From Microvirga thermotolerans (lineage in GTDB: Bacteria; Pseudomonadota; Alphaproteobacteria; Rhizobiales; Beijerinckiaceae): a stretch of DNA of 64,000 bases. Shown piece by piece: positions 9,418 through 18,532 of this stretch. Position 1 is the first letter of the stretch; every line of letters starts with the position of its first letter. Under the pieces are notes generated by a model that worked only from the letters and a program-made list of their open reading frames with translations, searched no databases and was not told the origin of the DNA. The stretch is from positions 1,456,001 through 1,520,000 of the forward strand of contig NZ_CP045423.1 in assembly GCF_009363855.1 (NCBI RefSeq), read 5' to 3'. The position numbers and the translations under genes are program-made.

Positions 9418-9795
9418 CTACACGAACTGCGAGAGCCCCGGAACCGCGCCGACGATGGGGCCCATCACGTCCTCGCCCGCCTTCTCGCGACCGTAGGCGA
9501 AGAGCTCCCGGCCGAGGGGCTGCATCTGGCCCATGGAGACGCCGGCACTCATGAGCTGGCCGCCGAGGGCCATCACGCCGCCGCCCATGGCGCCCATCAT
9601 GCCCATGAGGCCGCCCCCACCGCCGCCGGCCTGGGCGATCGCCTCCTCCGCGCCGGGCAGGGCCGCGATGAGCTGGTTCACCTCGTTCGCCGGGCCTTCC
9701 TTGCGGAGGAAGGCCAAGATGAGCCCAATGGCCTTCCTGGCGACGGAGGCCTCCAGGCCCGTTTTCTCGGTGACGCGGGCGATGAGCTCTTCCAT
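9418..9795 (-). CDS. Small protein, DUF2267/DUF2780-like, with a Gly/Met-rich centre
   Basis: A 125-residue protein of unknown function. Residues 1-50 form a helical module (ELIARVTEKTGLEASVARKA, then QLIAALPGAEEAI) of the kind annotated DUF2267 or DUF2780. The middle is a low-complexity stretch of six glycines and then alternating Met/Gly. The end carries a short amphipathic region. No signal peptide or clear transmembrane helix is visible, though the Gly/Met stretch is apolar. It is divergent from the HerA-like ATPase gene with about 120 bases between starts. The family name is a similarity impression. Confidence 0.6.
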   Translation of the reverse strand: MEELIARVTEKTGLEASVARKAIGLILAFLRKEGPANEVNQLIAALPGAEEAIAQAGGGGGGLMGMMGAMGGGVMALGGQLMSAGVSMGQMQPLGRELFAYGREKAGEDVMGPIVGAVPGLSQFV

Positions 9796-9915
9796 GAGAA
9801 TCTCCTTGAGTAAGGTCGGAGCGGATAATTCGCGCCTGCCGGTCGGGAAATCAAGGCGGGCAGTGGAAAGGGCGAAACGAATTCCCTAGACTGAAGAGAC
9901 ATTTGGAGGACCGTG

Positions 9916-11454
9916 ATGCTGCAGGACGGCAAGATCTTCATCGGACGAAGCACCAAGCCGGAATATCTCGATCTGGCGCTCGCCAATCGGCACGGCCTGA
10001 TCACGGGTGCGACGGGAACGGGGAAGACCGTGACTCTGCAGGTCCTCGCGGAGGGATTCTCCCAGGCCGGCGTTCCGGTCTTCGCCTCCGACATCAAGGG
10101 CGATCTCTCCGGCATCGCTGCGGAGGGCAACGCCAAGGACGCCTTCGTCAAGCGCGCAAAGGACATCGGCATCGACTACGGGCCCGACCGCTTCCCGGTG
10201 GTGTTCTGGGACCTGTTCGGCGAGCAGGGCCACCGGATCCGCGCGACGGTCTCCGAGATGGGACCGCTTCTCCTCTCGCGCCTGCTCGACCTCAACGACA
10301 CGCAGGAGGGCGTTCTCAACATCGCTTTCCGGATCGCCGACGAGCAGGGCCTCCTGCTCCTCGACCTGAAGGACCTGCGCGCCCTGCTGCAGCTCGTCGC
10401 CGACAATGCGCAGGAGCTGACCACCACCTACGGCAATGTCTCGAAGGCGACCATCGGCACGATCCAGCGCCAGCTTCTCGTACTGGAGAACCAGAAGGGG
10501 AACGAGTTCCTCGGCGAGCCGGCGCTCGACATCAAGGACCTGATGCGCACCGACAGGGACGGGCGCGGCATCGTCAACATCCTCGCCGCCGACAAGCTGA
10601 TGGCCAACCCGCGGCTCTACGCCACCTTCCTGCTGTGGCTCATGTCCGAGCTGTTCGAGGAACTGCCCGAGGTCGGCGACCTCGACCAGCCCAAGTTGGT
10701 GTTCTTCTTCGACGAGGCGCACCTGCTCTTCGGCGACGCGCCGAAGCCCCTTATCGAGACCGTGGAGCGGGTCGTGCGCCTCATCCGCTCGAAGGGCGTC
10801 GGCGTCTATTTCGTGACGCAGAACCCGGCGGACATTCCGGAGACCGTGCTCGCCCAGCTCGGCAACCGGGTCCAGCATGCGCTTCGCGCCTACACGCCCC
10901 GGGAGCAGAAGGCCGTGCGCGTGGCGGCGCAGACCTTCCGGCAGAACCCGGCCTTCGACACGGAGAAGGCGATCACCGAACTCGGCGTCGGCGAGGCGCT
11001 GGTCTCGACCCTGGAGGGCAAGGGCACGCCGTCCATGGTGGAGCGCACGCTCATCGCGCCGCCCATGGCGCAGGTCGGCCCCATCGATCCCTCGCAGCGC
11101 CAGCAGATCGTCGCATCGAGCGTCCTGCGCGGAAAATACGATCAGCCCATCGATTCCGAATCCGCCTACGAGATGCTCGCGAAGCGTGCCGAGAAGGCGA
11201 CCGCCGATGCCCAGGCCGCCCAGGGAGGCGGCGGCATCCTCGACATGCTCGGCAGCCTCTTCGGCACCACGGGCCAGCGCAAGGGAACGCTCACGGTCGG
11301 GCAGCGGGTCACCCGCGAGGTGACGCGCACCATCGTGAACCAGACGGTCGGCAACATCGCCGCCGAGATCGGCAAGACCCTCGGCGGCCGCCAGGGCAGC
11401 TCCATCGGCCGCGCCATCGTGCGCGGGACGCTGGGCGGCTTGCTGCGGCGGTAG
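9916..11454 (+). CDS. HerA-like P-loop ATPase, DUF853 (YjgR family)
   Basis: A cytoplasmic ATPase of the FtsK-HerA superfamily whose role is unsettled. Walker A is GATGTGKT near residue 35 and Walker B is [10 protein letters not shown] near residue 270. A sensor-like TQNPADIPE follows, and the C-terminal third holds the conserved YTPREQKA and GEAL(V)STLE segments of DUF853. An in-frame GTG lies three bases before the chosen ATG; the ATG is favoured because TGGAGGA ends five bases upstream. About 512 residues, normal for the family. It stands alone, with a repeat-bearing intergenic region downstream. Confidence 0.88.
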   Translation: MLQDGKIFIGRSTKPEYLDLALANRHGLITGATGTGKTVTLQVLAEGFSQAGVPVFASDIKGDLSGIAAEGNAKDAFVKRAKDIGIDYGPDRFPVVFWDLFGEQGHRIRATVSEMGPLLLSRLLDLNDTQEGVLNIAFRIADEQGLLLLDLKDLRALLQLVADNAQELTTTYGNVSKATIGTIQRQLLVLENQKGNEFLGEPALDIKDLMRTDRDGRGIVNILAADKLMANPRLYATFLLWLMSELFEELPEVGDLDQPKLVFFFDEAHLLFGDAPKPLIETVERVVRLIRSKGVGVYFVTQNPADIPETVLAQLGNRVQHALRAYTPREQKAVRVAAQTFRQNPAFDTEKAITELGVGEALVSTLEGKGTPSMVERTLIAPPMAQVGPIDPSQRQQIVASSVLRGKYDQPIDSESAYEMLAKRAEKATADAQAAQGGGGILDMLGSLFGTTGQRKGTLTVGQRVTREVTRTIVNQTVGNIAAEIGKTLGGRQGSSIGRAIVRGTLGGLLRR

Positions 11455-11717
11455 TTTCCCCCGCTCCCCGTCCTTTCGGGACGGCGCGGCGCGCTGGGCC
11501 CGGAACCCATACGCGCCAGAGCCTTGGGATGGAAACTGCGACGGCCGGCATGCTTCGCCTGCCGCCGTCGGCGGCCATGGATTCCGGGCTCTCGCTTCGC
11601 TCGCCCCGGAATGACACGGCGGCGTGGCCCGGAAGGACGGTCGCGCACCCCCTTGCCGTGCCGCGGCGTTAGGCGCACCGTGACGCGCCTCGATTCGATA
11701 CAAGCAGCGAAGAAGCC
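11455..11717. repeat. Intergenic region with a palindromic repeat element
   Basis: A hairpin (CCGTCC, five-base loop, GGACGG) at 11468-11484 may end the ATPase transcript. Further on, ATTCCGGG at 11581-11588 pairs with CCCGGAAT at 11605-11612 around a CTCGCTTCGCTCG-like centre. Similar CCGGG-rich palindromes recur at about 13142-13170 and 13246-13275. No gene is seen here. Confidence 0.55.
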
Positions 11718-13100
11718 ATGTCCCAGCTCGACCAAGTCCTCGCCAAGATCGACGCCGATCTCGATTCCTCCCTGGAGCGCCTCTTCCAGTGGCTGACGAT
11801 CCCGTCGATCTCGACCGATCCCGCCTACAAGGAGCATTGCCGCAAGGCCGGGCAGTGGCTCGTGGACGAGCTGAAGGGGCTCGGGGTCGACGCGTCCCTG
11901 CGCGAAACGGGCGGGCATCCGGCGGTCGTCGGCCACGCGAAGGGCGGGAAGAAGCCGCACGTGCTCTTCTACGGCCATTACGACGTGCAGCCGGTCGATC
12001 CGCTCGATCTGTGGGAGCGGCCGCCCTTCGAGCCGCGCATGATCACCCTGCCCGACGGGCGCAAGGCCATCAGCGCCCGCGGCTCCTCCGACGACAAGGG
12101 GCAGGTGCTCACCTTCGTCGAGGCTTGCCGCGCCTGGAAGGCCGTGACGGGTTCTCTTCCCATCGACATCACCTTCCTGGTCGAGGGCGCCGAGGAGGAC
12201 GGCTCGAAGTTCCTTCCCGAGTTCATCGAGGCCAACAAGGACGAGCTGAAGGCCGACGTGGCGCTCGTCTGCGACACGGGCATGTGGGACCAGAACACGC
12301 CCGCCATCACCTCGTCCCTGCGCGGCATGGTCTACGAGGAGGTGATCGTGCGTTGCGCGGATCGCGACCTGCATTCCGGCACCTTCGGCGGCGCCGCGCA
12401 GAACCCGATCCACGTTCTTTCGAAGATCATCGCCGCGATCCACGACGAGAACGGCCGCATCACGATACCGGGCTTCTATGAGGGCGTGCACGAGACGCCG
12501 ACGCAGGTGCTCGAGCAGTGGAAGAAGCTCAACCTCACCGAGGAGGAGTTCCTCGGACAGGTCGGGCTCAAGCATTCCGCGGGCGAGAAGGGACGCCTGC
12601 TCCTCGAGCAGATCCAGTCCCGCCCCACCTGCGACGTGAACGGCATCATCGGCGGCTACACGGGCGAGGGCACCAAGACCGTGATCGCCTCGGAGGCCCG
12701 CTGCAAGGTCTCGTTCCGCCTCGTGGGCGACCAGGATCCGGAGAAGATCGCCGCCAGCTTCCAGGCCTTCGTGCGCGAGCGCATCCCGGCCGACTGCTCC
12801 GTGGAGTTCATCCACCACAAGGGCTCGCGCGCGCTCTCCCTGCCGCACGACTTCCCGGCGCTCACCGCTGCGAAGGGCGCCCTGCACGACGAATGGGGAG
12901 TCGATCCCATCGTCATCGGCATGGGCGGCTCCATTCCTGTGGGCGGCGACTTCAAGCGCACCCTCGGACTCGACACGCTCTTCGTCGGCTACGGCCTCGA
13001 CGACGACCGCATCCACTCGCCGAACGAGAAGTACGACCTCAAGAGCTTCCACAAGGGCACCCGCTCCTGGGCGCGGATTCTCGCCGCGCTCGCGAAGTAA
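11718..13100 (+). CDS. M20-family metallopeptidase (dipeptidase)
   Basis: A cytosolic zinc dipeptidase/carboxypeptidase-like enzyme of 460 residues. Metal-ligand motifs appear in order: FYGHYDVQP (His, Asp), ARGSSDDKGQ (bridging Asp), EGAEEDGS (catalytic and ligand Glu), a CDTGM Asp, and RIHSPNEKYD (final His). The dimerisation domain lies between about residues 210 and 345. Length and motif order match the carnosinase-like M20 branch (ArgE/DapE/CNDP). The ATG at 11718 has weak ribosome-binding sequence but good family agreement. It is a single gene, convergent with the HAD gene beyond a repeat-rich 210-base spacer. The true substrate is unknown. Confidence 0.9.
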   Translation: MSQLDQVLAKIDADLDSSLERLFQWLTIPSISTDPAYKEHCRKAGQWLVDELKGLGVDASLRETGGHPAVVGHAKGGKKPHVLFYGHYDVQPVDPLDLWERPPFEPRMITLPDGRKAISARGSSDDKGQVLTFVEACRAWKAVTGSLPIDITFLVEGAEEDGSKFLPEFIEANKDELKADVALVCDTGMWDQNTPAITSSLRGMVYEEVIVRCADRDLHSGTFGGAAQNPIHVLSKIIAAIHDENGRITIPGFYEGVHETPTQVLEQWKKLNLTEEEFLGQVGLKHSAGEKGRLLLEQIQSRPTCDVNGIIGGYTGEGTKTVIASEARCKVSFRLVGDQDPEKIAASFQAFVRERIPADCSVEFIHHKGSRALSLPHDFPALTAAKGALHDEWGVDPIVIGMGGSIPVGGDFKRTLGLDTLFVGYGLDDDRIHSPNEKYDLKSFHKGTRSWARILAALAK

Positions 13101-13310
13101 GGCGCGGGTATAGTGCTCACCGCCGCGACACTCCCATCGTCGTTCCGGGGCGCCGCAGGCGCGCCCGGACGCCATGAGCATCGGCGTGTCAGGACCAGGA
13201 TCGGCCGCTGCCGCTGCACTTGATCCTGCTCCCTCCGCGTTTATGGAGCCCGGGTTCCGCTTCGCGGGCCCGGGACGACGCGGGAGGCGCGCGCCGCCCT
13301 GGGGTGGCGC
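13101..13310. repeat. Repeat-rich convergent intergenic spacer
   Basis: Two CCGGG-type imperfect palindromes (about 13142-13170 and 13246-13275) resemble the element at 11581-11612. They lie between convergent peptidase and dehalogenase genes and could act as terminators. No gene is seen. Confidence 0.45.
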
Positions 13311-13985
13311 CTACAGCAGGTCCCGGAGCGATCCCGCCACCGCATGGGGCGCGAGCTCCGCATACTCGTCCGGCAGACCGGCGCGGTTGATCCAGGCCGT
13401 GCGGAAGCCGAAGGCCGTCGCGCCGGCGATGTCCCAGCGGTTCGAGGAGACGAACACCACGTCCTCCGCCGCGACCGACAAGGCCGCAAGCGCGATCCCG
13501 TATGCGTGCGGGTGGGTCTTGAACACTTTCGCCGCATCGACCGAGAGCACCGCATCGAGGTGCTCGTCGAGGCCCGCCGAGGCGACGGCGGCTTCCAGCA
13601 TGGCCGGGTCGCCGTTGGAGAGGATGGCGGTGCGCAGGCCGCGGGCACGCAGGGCATCGAGAGCGGGGGCGGCGTCTGCGTAAGCGTCGAGGCTGCGGTA
13701 GGCCTCCAGCAACCCGGGCCTCACCGCCCGGTCCACCTGCGGGAACCGCGCGAAGGCATGATCGAGGGCCTGCTCGGTCAGTGCCCAGAACGGCTCGTAG
13801 CGGCCCGCCAGGGACAGGACCCAGGAATATTCCAGCTGCTTCGCACGCCAGACATCCGAGAACCGCGCCGCGTCGGGACCGATGGCGGCGGCATGGCGCG
13901 CGACGGCGGAATGGACGTCGAACAGAGTGCCGTAGGCATCGAAGACGACGGCCTTCGCGCCGGCGAAAAGATCGGAGACAGCCAT
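13311..13985 (-). CDS. Haloacid dehalogenase, type II (HAD superfamily)
   Basis: A 224-residue HAD hydrolase likely to act on 2-haloacids. Motif I is VFDAYGTLFD with the nucleophilic Asp; motif II is ILSNGD; motif III appears as VFKTHPHAYG; and VSSNRWDIAGA contains the Ser/Asn/Asp set typical of L-2-haloacid dehalogenases. The start MAVSDLF at 13985 was preferred to one five codons upstream because it fits family N-termini. It is divergent from the aminotransferase gene. Dehalogenase rather than phosphatase activity is inferred from the YGTLFD and SSNxxD signatures. Confidence 0.85.
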   Translation of the reverse strand: MAVSDLFAGAKAVVFDAYGTLFDVHSAVARHAAAIGPDAARFSDVWRAKQLEYSWVLSLAGRYEPFWALTEQALDHAFARFPQVDRAVRPGLLEAYRSLDAYADAAPALDALRARGLRTAILSNGDPAMLEAAVASAGLDEHLDAVLSVDAAKVFKTHPHAYGIALAALSVAAEDVVFVSSNRWDIAGATAFGFRTAWINRAGLPDEYAELAPHAVAGSLRDLL

Positions 13986-14143
13986 GGCGAAGCTTCTCAC
14001 CCGAGCCGCGATCTTGCAATGGATCAGGAAGGGTCATGCGTTCCATCACAAGTCTTCATGTTTTGCCGGCAACGAGCGATTGACGCTCACGCCGCGAGGG
14101 GATTCGATAGGGCAGCAGCATTGACCTTGAGGGATTGAGTCAC

Positions 14144-15019
14144 GTGGCCTGGTACTCGCAGACATGGAACTGGTTCAACGGCGCCTGGCATGAGGGCAAC
14201 CCGCCCCTGATCGGCCCCCGCTCCCACGTCTCCTGGCTCGGCTCGTCGGTGTTCGACGGCGCGCGCGTCTTCGAAGGCGTGGCGCCCGACCTCGACCGGC
14301 ACTGCGAGCGCGTGAACCGCTCCGCGACGACCATCGGCCTCAAGCCGACCATGGACCCCAAGGCGATCGAGGAGCTGGTGCGCGAAGGCGTCAGGAAATT
14401 CGCTCCGGGAACCGCCCTCTACGTGAAGCCCATGTACTGGGGCGAGGCGGAAGGCTTGGCCACCATCGCGCCGGATCCGGAATCGACCCAGTTCTGCCTG
14501 TCCCTCTTCGAGGCGCCGATGCCGGTGCCGGGCGGCCTCTCGGTCATGAAGTCGAGCTTCCGCCGCCCGACCCTCGAATCGATGCCGACCGACTCCAAGG
14601 CCGGCTGCCTCTATCCCAACAATGCCCGCGTCATCCGCGAGGCCAGGGCGAAGGGCTTCGACAACGCCCTCGTCTGCGACGCCCTCGGCTACGTGGCCGA
14701 GACCGGCACCTCCAACGTATTCATGGCCAAGGACGGGGTAGTCTACACGCCCGCTCCGAACGGCACGTTCCTGAACGGCATTACCCGCCAGCGGGTGATC
14801 CAGCTCCTGCGCGACGACGGGGCCACCGTGGTCGAGACGCACCTGCGCTACGAGGATTTCGCGGATGCGGACGAGATCTTCATCTCCGGCAACTACTCGA
14901 AGGTCATGCCGGTCCTGCGCATCGACGACCGCGATCTCCAGCCCGGCACCTTCTACCGCAGGGCCCGCGAGCTCTACTGGGCCTTCGCCCACGACAAGAG
15001 CGTGAGCCGGGCCGCCTGA
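14144..15019 (+). CDS. ilvE: Branched-chain amino acid aminotransferase (class IV PLP)
   Basis: Transfers amino groups between branched-chain amino acids and 2-oxoglutarate. The fold-type IV signature is complete: the PLP lysine in DSKAGCLYPN (about residue 152), the ETGTSNVF phosphate loop and FLNGITRQRV. The start is uncertain. A TTG at 14135 opens the frame, but GAGGGA at 14129-14134 abuts it; the GTG at 14144 is nine bases from that ribosome-binding sequence and gives MAWYSQTW, which looks like related proteins. At about 291 residues it is normal in length. A strong terminator follows. D-amino-acid or aromatic specificity cannot be excluded. Confidence 0.85.
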   Translation: MAWYSQTWNWFNGAWHEGNPPLIGPRSHVSWLGSSVFDGARVFEGVAPDLDRHCERVNRSATTIGLKPTMDPKAIEELVREGVRKFAPGTALYVKPMYWGEAEGLATIAPDPESTQFCLSLFEAPMPVPGGLSVMKSSFRRPTLESMPTDSKAGCLYPNNARVIREARAKGFDNALVCDALGYVAETGTSNVFMAKDGVVYTPAPNGTFLNGITRQRVIQLLRDDGATVVETHLRYEDFADADEIFISGNYSKVMPVLRIDDRDLQPGTFYRRARELYWAFAHDKSVSRAA

Positions 15020-15053
15020 GCGCCTCGCGCGGCGAACGGATTTCCTCTTTCCG

Positions 15054-15084
15054 CGGGTCCACGGCATGCCGTGGACCCGTTTTT
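15054..15084 (+). terminator. Rho-independent terminator after the aminotransferase
   Basis: An 11-base perfect stem (CGGGTCCACGG and its complement) around a CATG loop is followed by TTTTTC. It is placed 35 bases after the aminotransferase stop and is one of the clearest intrinsic terminators in the window. Confidence 0.85.
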
Positions 15085-15213
15085 CATGGGTGCCGTCGCC
15101 GGGATGGCATGGACCCCGGCCGCCGGCCTGGCGGGAAAAAATGCCGGGCTCGCTTTGCATTCGGTGGGGCAGGGCCCATCTCATAGGCGTCCAAAGCAAA
15201 GTTCGGGGCCTTC

Positions 15214-16662
15214 GTGTCAGTGCTTACCAACATCGCCTCCCGCGCCGGATCGGCGGCGCAGTCCCTTTGGGAGGCTTCGGGCCAGCTCGTTCAGCCTTCG
15301 CTCCGCCTCGGGGTCACGGGCCTCGCCCGCTCCGGCAAGACCGTCTTCACCACGGCCCTCGTGCACCATCTCACCCGGGGCACCGGCCTCCCGGCCTTCA
15401 GGGCTTCCGCCGAGGGGCGCATCAGGCGGGCCCATCTCGCGCACCAGCCGGACGACGCGGTTCCCCGTTTCCCGTTCGAGGAGCACATGGCGGCGCTTGC
15501 CGGCGAGCGCCGCTGGCCGCAATCCACCAGCCGCATCAGCGAGCTGCGGGTCGACATCGAATACGAGCGCCGGTCGGGCTGGCGGAGCGGGCCGGCCTCG
15601 CTTGCCCTCGACATCGTGGACTATCCGGGCGAGTGGCTGCTCGACCTGGCGCTGATCGAGGCCGACTATGCGCAATGGTCCCGCCAGACCGTCGAGGCGA
15701 GCCGCCGTCGCGACCGCGCCGCCATTGCCGCGCCCTGGCACGCGGCGCTCGCCGGCCTCGACCCGTCCGGTCCCCCCGACGAGATGCTGGCCGCCAGGGC
15801 GAGCGAGGCGTTCAAGGCCTATCTCCTCGCCCTTCGCTCCAGCGAGGAGGCCGTCGCGACCACGCCGCCCGGCCGCTTCCTCATGCCGGGAGACCTGGCG
15901 GGTTCTCCCGCGCTGACCTTCGCGCCGCTCGATCTTCCTGCGGGACGGTCCATCGCGTCGGGCAGTTTCGCCGCCCTCATGGAGCGGCGCTTCGAGGCCT
16001 ACAAGACCCATGTGGTGAGGCCGTTCTTCCGCGAGCACTTCCAGCGCATCGATCGGCAGATCGTGCTCGTCGACGTGCTCGCCGCCATCGACGCGGGCCC
16101 GGTCGCGCTCGCGGAACTGGAGGACGCGCTCGATCAGGTCCTCCTGGCCTTCAGGATCGGCCGCAACACCTTCCTCTCCCGGCTCTTCTCGCCGCGGGCG
16201 GACCGGGTGCTCTTCGCCGCCACCAAGGCCGACCACATCCACCATACGGACCACGACCGCCTCGATGCCATCCTGCGGCTTCTCGTCGGCCGCGCCGCCC
16301 GGCGGACCGAGGCGGCGGGCGCACGGGTCGGGACGGTCGCTCTCGCCTCCGTCCGCGCCACCCGCGAGACGACGATCCGCGAAGGCCGCGAGACCCTGCG
16401 CGCCGTCGCCGGCGTGCCCGAGGCCGGCGAGCGCGTGGGGGACGAGATCTTCGACGGAGAGACGGAGGCCGCGATCTTTCCCGGCGAGCTGCCCGAGACG
16501 GCGGAGGCCGTGTTCCAGGGGGCGGTGCCGCCGGGCTCGCTCCGGTTCCCCCGGTTCAGGCCGCCGAAGCTGCCCGTCGATGCGGCCGGACGCATGGCGA
16601 AACTGCCTCATATCCGCCTCGACCGCGCTCTTGAATTCCTGCTCGGAGACCGCTTCGCATGA
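15214..16662 (+). CDS. ycjX: YcjX-family P-loop protein (DUF463)
   Basis: A 482-residue predicted nucleotide-binding protein. The N-terminal GLARSGKT is the Walker A motif (about residue 38), followed by the family's DYPGEWLLDL segment, a VLVDVL strand-and-loop and FAATKADHIH, which resembles a GTPase base-recognition motif. The start is GTG. It overlaps the next gene by four bases (ATGA), showing translational coupling. In enterobacteria ycjX and ycjF are PspF-regulated partners of the phage-shock response; their biochemical role is unsettled. No PspF-type regulator is present here. Confidence 0.9.
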   Translation: MSVLTNIASRAGSAAQSLWEASGQLVQPSLRLGVTGLARSGKTVFTTALVHHLTRGTGLPAFRASAEGRIRRAHLAHQPDDAVPRFPFEEHMAALAGERRWPQSTSRISELRVDIEYERRSGWRSGPASLALDIVDYPGEWLLDLALIEADYAQWSRQTVEASRRRDRAAIAAPWHAALAGLDPSGPPDEMLAARASEAFKAYLLALRSSEEAVATTPPGRFLMPGDLAGSPALTFAPLDLPAGRSIASGSFAALMERRFEAYKTHVVRPFFREHFQRIDRQIVLVDVLAAIDAGPVALAELEDALDQVLLAFRIGRNTFLSRLFSPRADRVLFAATKADHIHHTDHDRLDAILRLLVGRAARRTEAAGARVGTVALASVRATRETTIREGRETLRAVAGVPEAGERVGDEIFDGETEAAIFPGELPETAEAVFQGAVPPGSLRFPRFRPPKLPVDAAGRMAKLPHIRLDRALEFLLGDRFA

Positions 16663-17645
16663 GCCGCCAGCCCCGCGCCTTCCGCTTCGACGATCCGAGC
16701 CTCGCCGACGGCTCGGTGGTCGTGACCGAGGAGCCCTTCGATGCCATCGAGGCCGCCGAGGGCGCTGCCGTCCCCGTGGCGGAGAGGCGCCGGGCGCCCT
16801 GGCTCGGCATCCTGCTCTCGGCCCTGACGGGCCTGATCGTGCTCGCCCTCGGCCTCGCGGTCGAGAAGCTCATCGTCGATCTCTATGCGGTCGCGCCCTG
16901 GCTCGGTTGGGTCGCCCTCGGCCTCGCCGCCGTCGCCGCGCTCGCCTTCCTCGCCTTCATCGGCCGGGAGGTGAGAGGGATCTGGCGCGAGCAGACCATC
17001 GAGCGCCTGCGGGAGGCCGCGGTCGACGCCCTCGCGGTGAAGGATCACAAGGGGGCCAAGGCCATCGTGTCGGAGCTGCTGAACCTCTACGGCGGCCGGG
17101 CGAGCGCCGTCCGGGGAAGCGCCCGCCTCATGAACGCGATGGAGGAGATCATCGACGCGGACGACCGTCTCGCCATGGCCGAGCGGGAGCTGCTCGCCCC
17201 CCTCGATGCCCAGGCGAAGCGGGCCATCGCGGGGGCGGCGAAGCAGGTTTCCCTCGTCACCGCGGTGAGTCCCCGCGCCATCGTCGACGTGGCCTTCGTC
17301 ATCTTCGCCGCCGTCCGCCTGCTGCGGACGCTCGCCCGGATCTATGGGGGGCGTCCCGGCCTCTTCGGCTTCCTGCGCCTCGCCAAGGCGGCGTTCAACC
17401 ACCTCGCCGTGACCGGCGGCATGGCGGTCGGCGACAGCCTCCTGCAGCAGGTCCTCGGCCTCGGCCTTGCAGCGCGCATCTCCGCCAAGCTGGGGGAGGG
17501 GGTCCTGAACGGCCTGATGACCGCCCGCTTCGGCCTCGCCGCGCTCTCGGTCTGCCGCCCGCTTCCCTTCATCCGCGAGGAGGCGCCCAAGATCGGCGAC
17601 GTGGCCGGCGAACTGATCGGCCGCGCCGAGGCTTCCGCGGCCTGA
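16659..17645 (+). CDS. ycjF: YcjF-family inner-membrane protein (DUF697, TIGR01620)
   Basis: A 328-residue membrane protein co-translated with ycjX through a four-base overlap. Two adjacent hydrophobic helices lie at about residues 45-70 and 80-105. A helical cytosolic region carrying IWREQTIERLR follows, and a DUF697 C-terminal domain contains further apolar helices around the VSPRAIVDVAFV and VTGGMAVGDSLLQQ segments. The N-terminal tail is acidic and cytosolic. The family function is unknown; linkage to YcjX suggests a membrane-anchored complex. It converges on the EAL gene with only about 38 bases between. Confidence 0.88.
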   Translation: MSRQPRAFRFDDPSLADGSVVVTEEPFDAIEAAEGAAVPVAERRRAPWLGILLSALTGLIVLALGLAVEKLIVDLYAVAPWLGWVALGLAAVAALAFLAFIGREVRGIWREQTIERLREAAVDALAVKDHKGAKAIVSELLNLYGGRASAVRGSARLMNAMEEIIDADDRLAMAERELLAPLDAQAKRAIAGAAKQVSLVTAVSPRAIVDVAFVIFAAVRLLRTLARIYGGRPGLFGFLRLAKAAFNHLAVTGGMAVGDSLLQQVLGLGLAARISAKLGEGVLNGLMTARFGLAALSVCRPLPFIREEAPKIGDVAGELIGRAEASAA

Positions 17646-17683
17646 CCGGCCCGCCCGCGGCCGTTGCGCCTCGGCCTGTTCCG

Positions 17684-18532
17684 CTACGGAGATTCCTTGA
17701 AACGCAGGGGGTTCCAGGTCGCGACGAGGTCGCGCCATGCCTCGAACGGCATCGCCTTGCCGAAGAAGTACCCTTGCCCGATGTCGCACCCCATGTCCCT
17801 GAGCAGGGCCGCCTGCTCGGCGGTCTCGATGCCCTCCGCGATGCTCTGGATGCCGAGAGTCTTGGTGAGGCCGATGAGGGCGTCGATGATCGCCCTGTCC
17901 GAGGAATCCGAACAGATTCGGGAGATGAATCGCCGGTCTATCTTGACGAAGTCGACCGGCAGGCGCTTCAGGTGGAACAGGTTTGCGTAGCCCGTCCCGA
18001 AATCGTCCAGCGCGATCCGGACCCCGATGTCGTGAAGGTCCCAGATCGCCTTGCGATGGGCCTCCACATTGACCGTCTCGACGATCTCGATCGTGACGCT
18101 CGAAGGGCTGATTCCCTTCGCCGCGAGGGCGGCCGTGAGCTGCTCCGCATAGGTCCTCCGGCACAGCGATGCCGCGGAAACGTTCACCGAGACCTGCAGC
18201 CGCTCCATGCCGAGGCCGTGCAGCCGGGCGAGATGGTCGAGCGACTGCTGGAGGATTTCGCCGTCGACCAACGCGGCGGCGTCGTCGAAAAGGAAGAGCT
18301 GCTTCTCCAGGTCGATGGGCTCCACCCCGTCCGAGGGCGAATGGATGCGCGTCAGGACCTCGGAGGCAAAGAGTCCGTTGTCGCCAAGGACCACGTTGGG
18401 CTGGTGGTAGGCGTGCAGCCGATGCTCGGCCAAGGCCGACTGTACCAAGGATTTAGCGTCCGCGGCATCGTGCCTGATCACCGCCGGTCCCCTTACAGGC
18501 AGTCCGGACCCGGGACCGCCTTTTCCATCCAT
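17684..18532 (-). CDS. EAL-domain cyclic-di-GMP phosphodiesterase
   Basis: Predicted to hydrolyse c-di-GMP to pGpG. The approximately 282-residue protein is almost only an EAL domain. The E-x-L-x-R signature is EVLTR; the catalytic set continues with the Asn in NVSAA, EIVET, DDFGTGYANL, KIDR, EGIET and GQGYFFG, so it should be active. No GGDEF, PAS or transmembrane segment is visible; about 30 N-terminal residues are unassigned. The ATG at 18532 is favoured over an in-frame start 37 codons upstream because the extra part is Arg/Pro-rich leader-like sequence, though neither has a clear ribosome-binding site. It stands divergent from the MBOAT gene. Confidence 0.87.
   Translation of the reverse strand: MDGKGGPGSGLPVRGPAVIRHDAADAKSLVQSALAEHRLHAYHQPNVVLGDNGLFASEVLTRIHSPSDGVEPIDLEKQLFLFDDAAALVDGEILQQSLDHLARLHGLGMERLQVSVNVSAASLCRRTYAEQLTAALAAKGISPSSVTIEIVETVNVEAHRKAIWDLHDIGVRIALDDFGTGYANLFHLKRLPVDFVKIDRRFISRICSDSSDRAIIDALIGLTKTLGIQSIAEGIETAEQAALLRDMGCDIGQGYFFGKAMPFEAWRDLVATWNPLRFKESP

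Noticed and set aside
13101-13310. CRISPR-like or tRNA-like structure in the repeat-rich spacer
   Set aside because: There are only two imperfect palindromes with no regular spacing, and no cloverleaf or CCA end.
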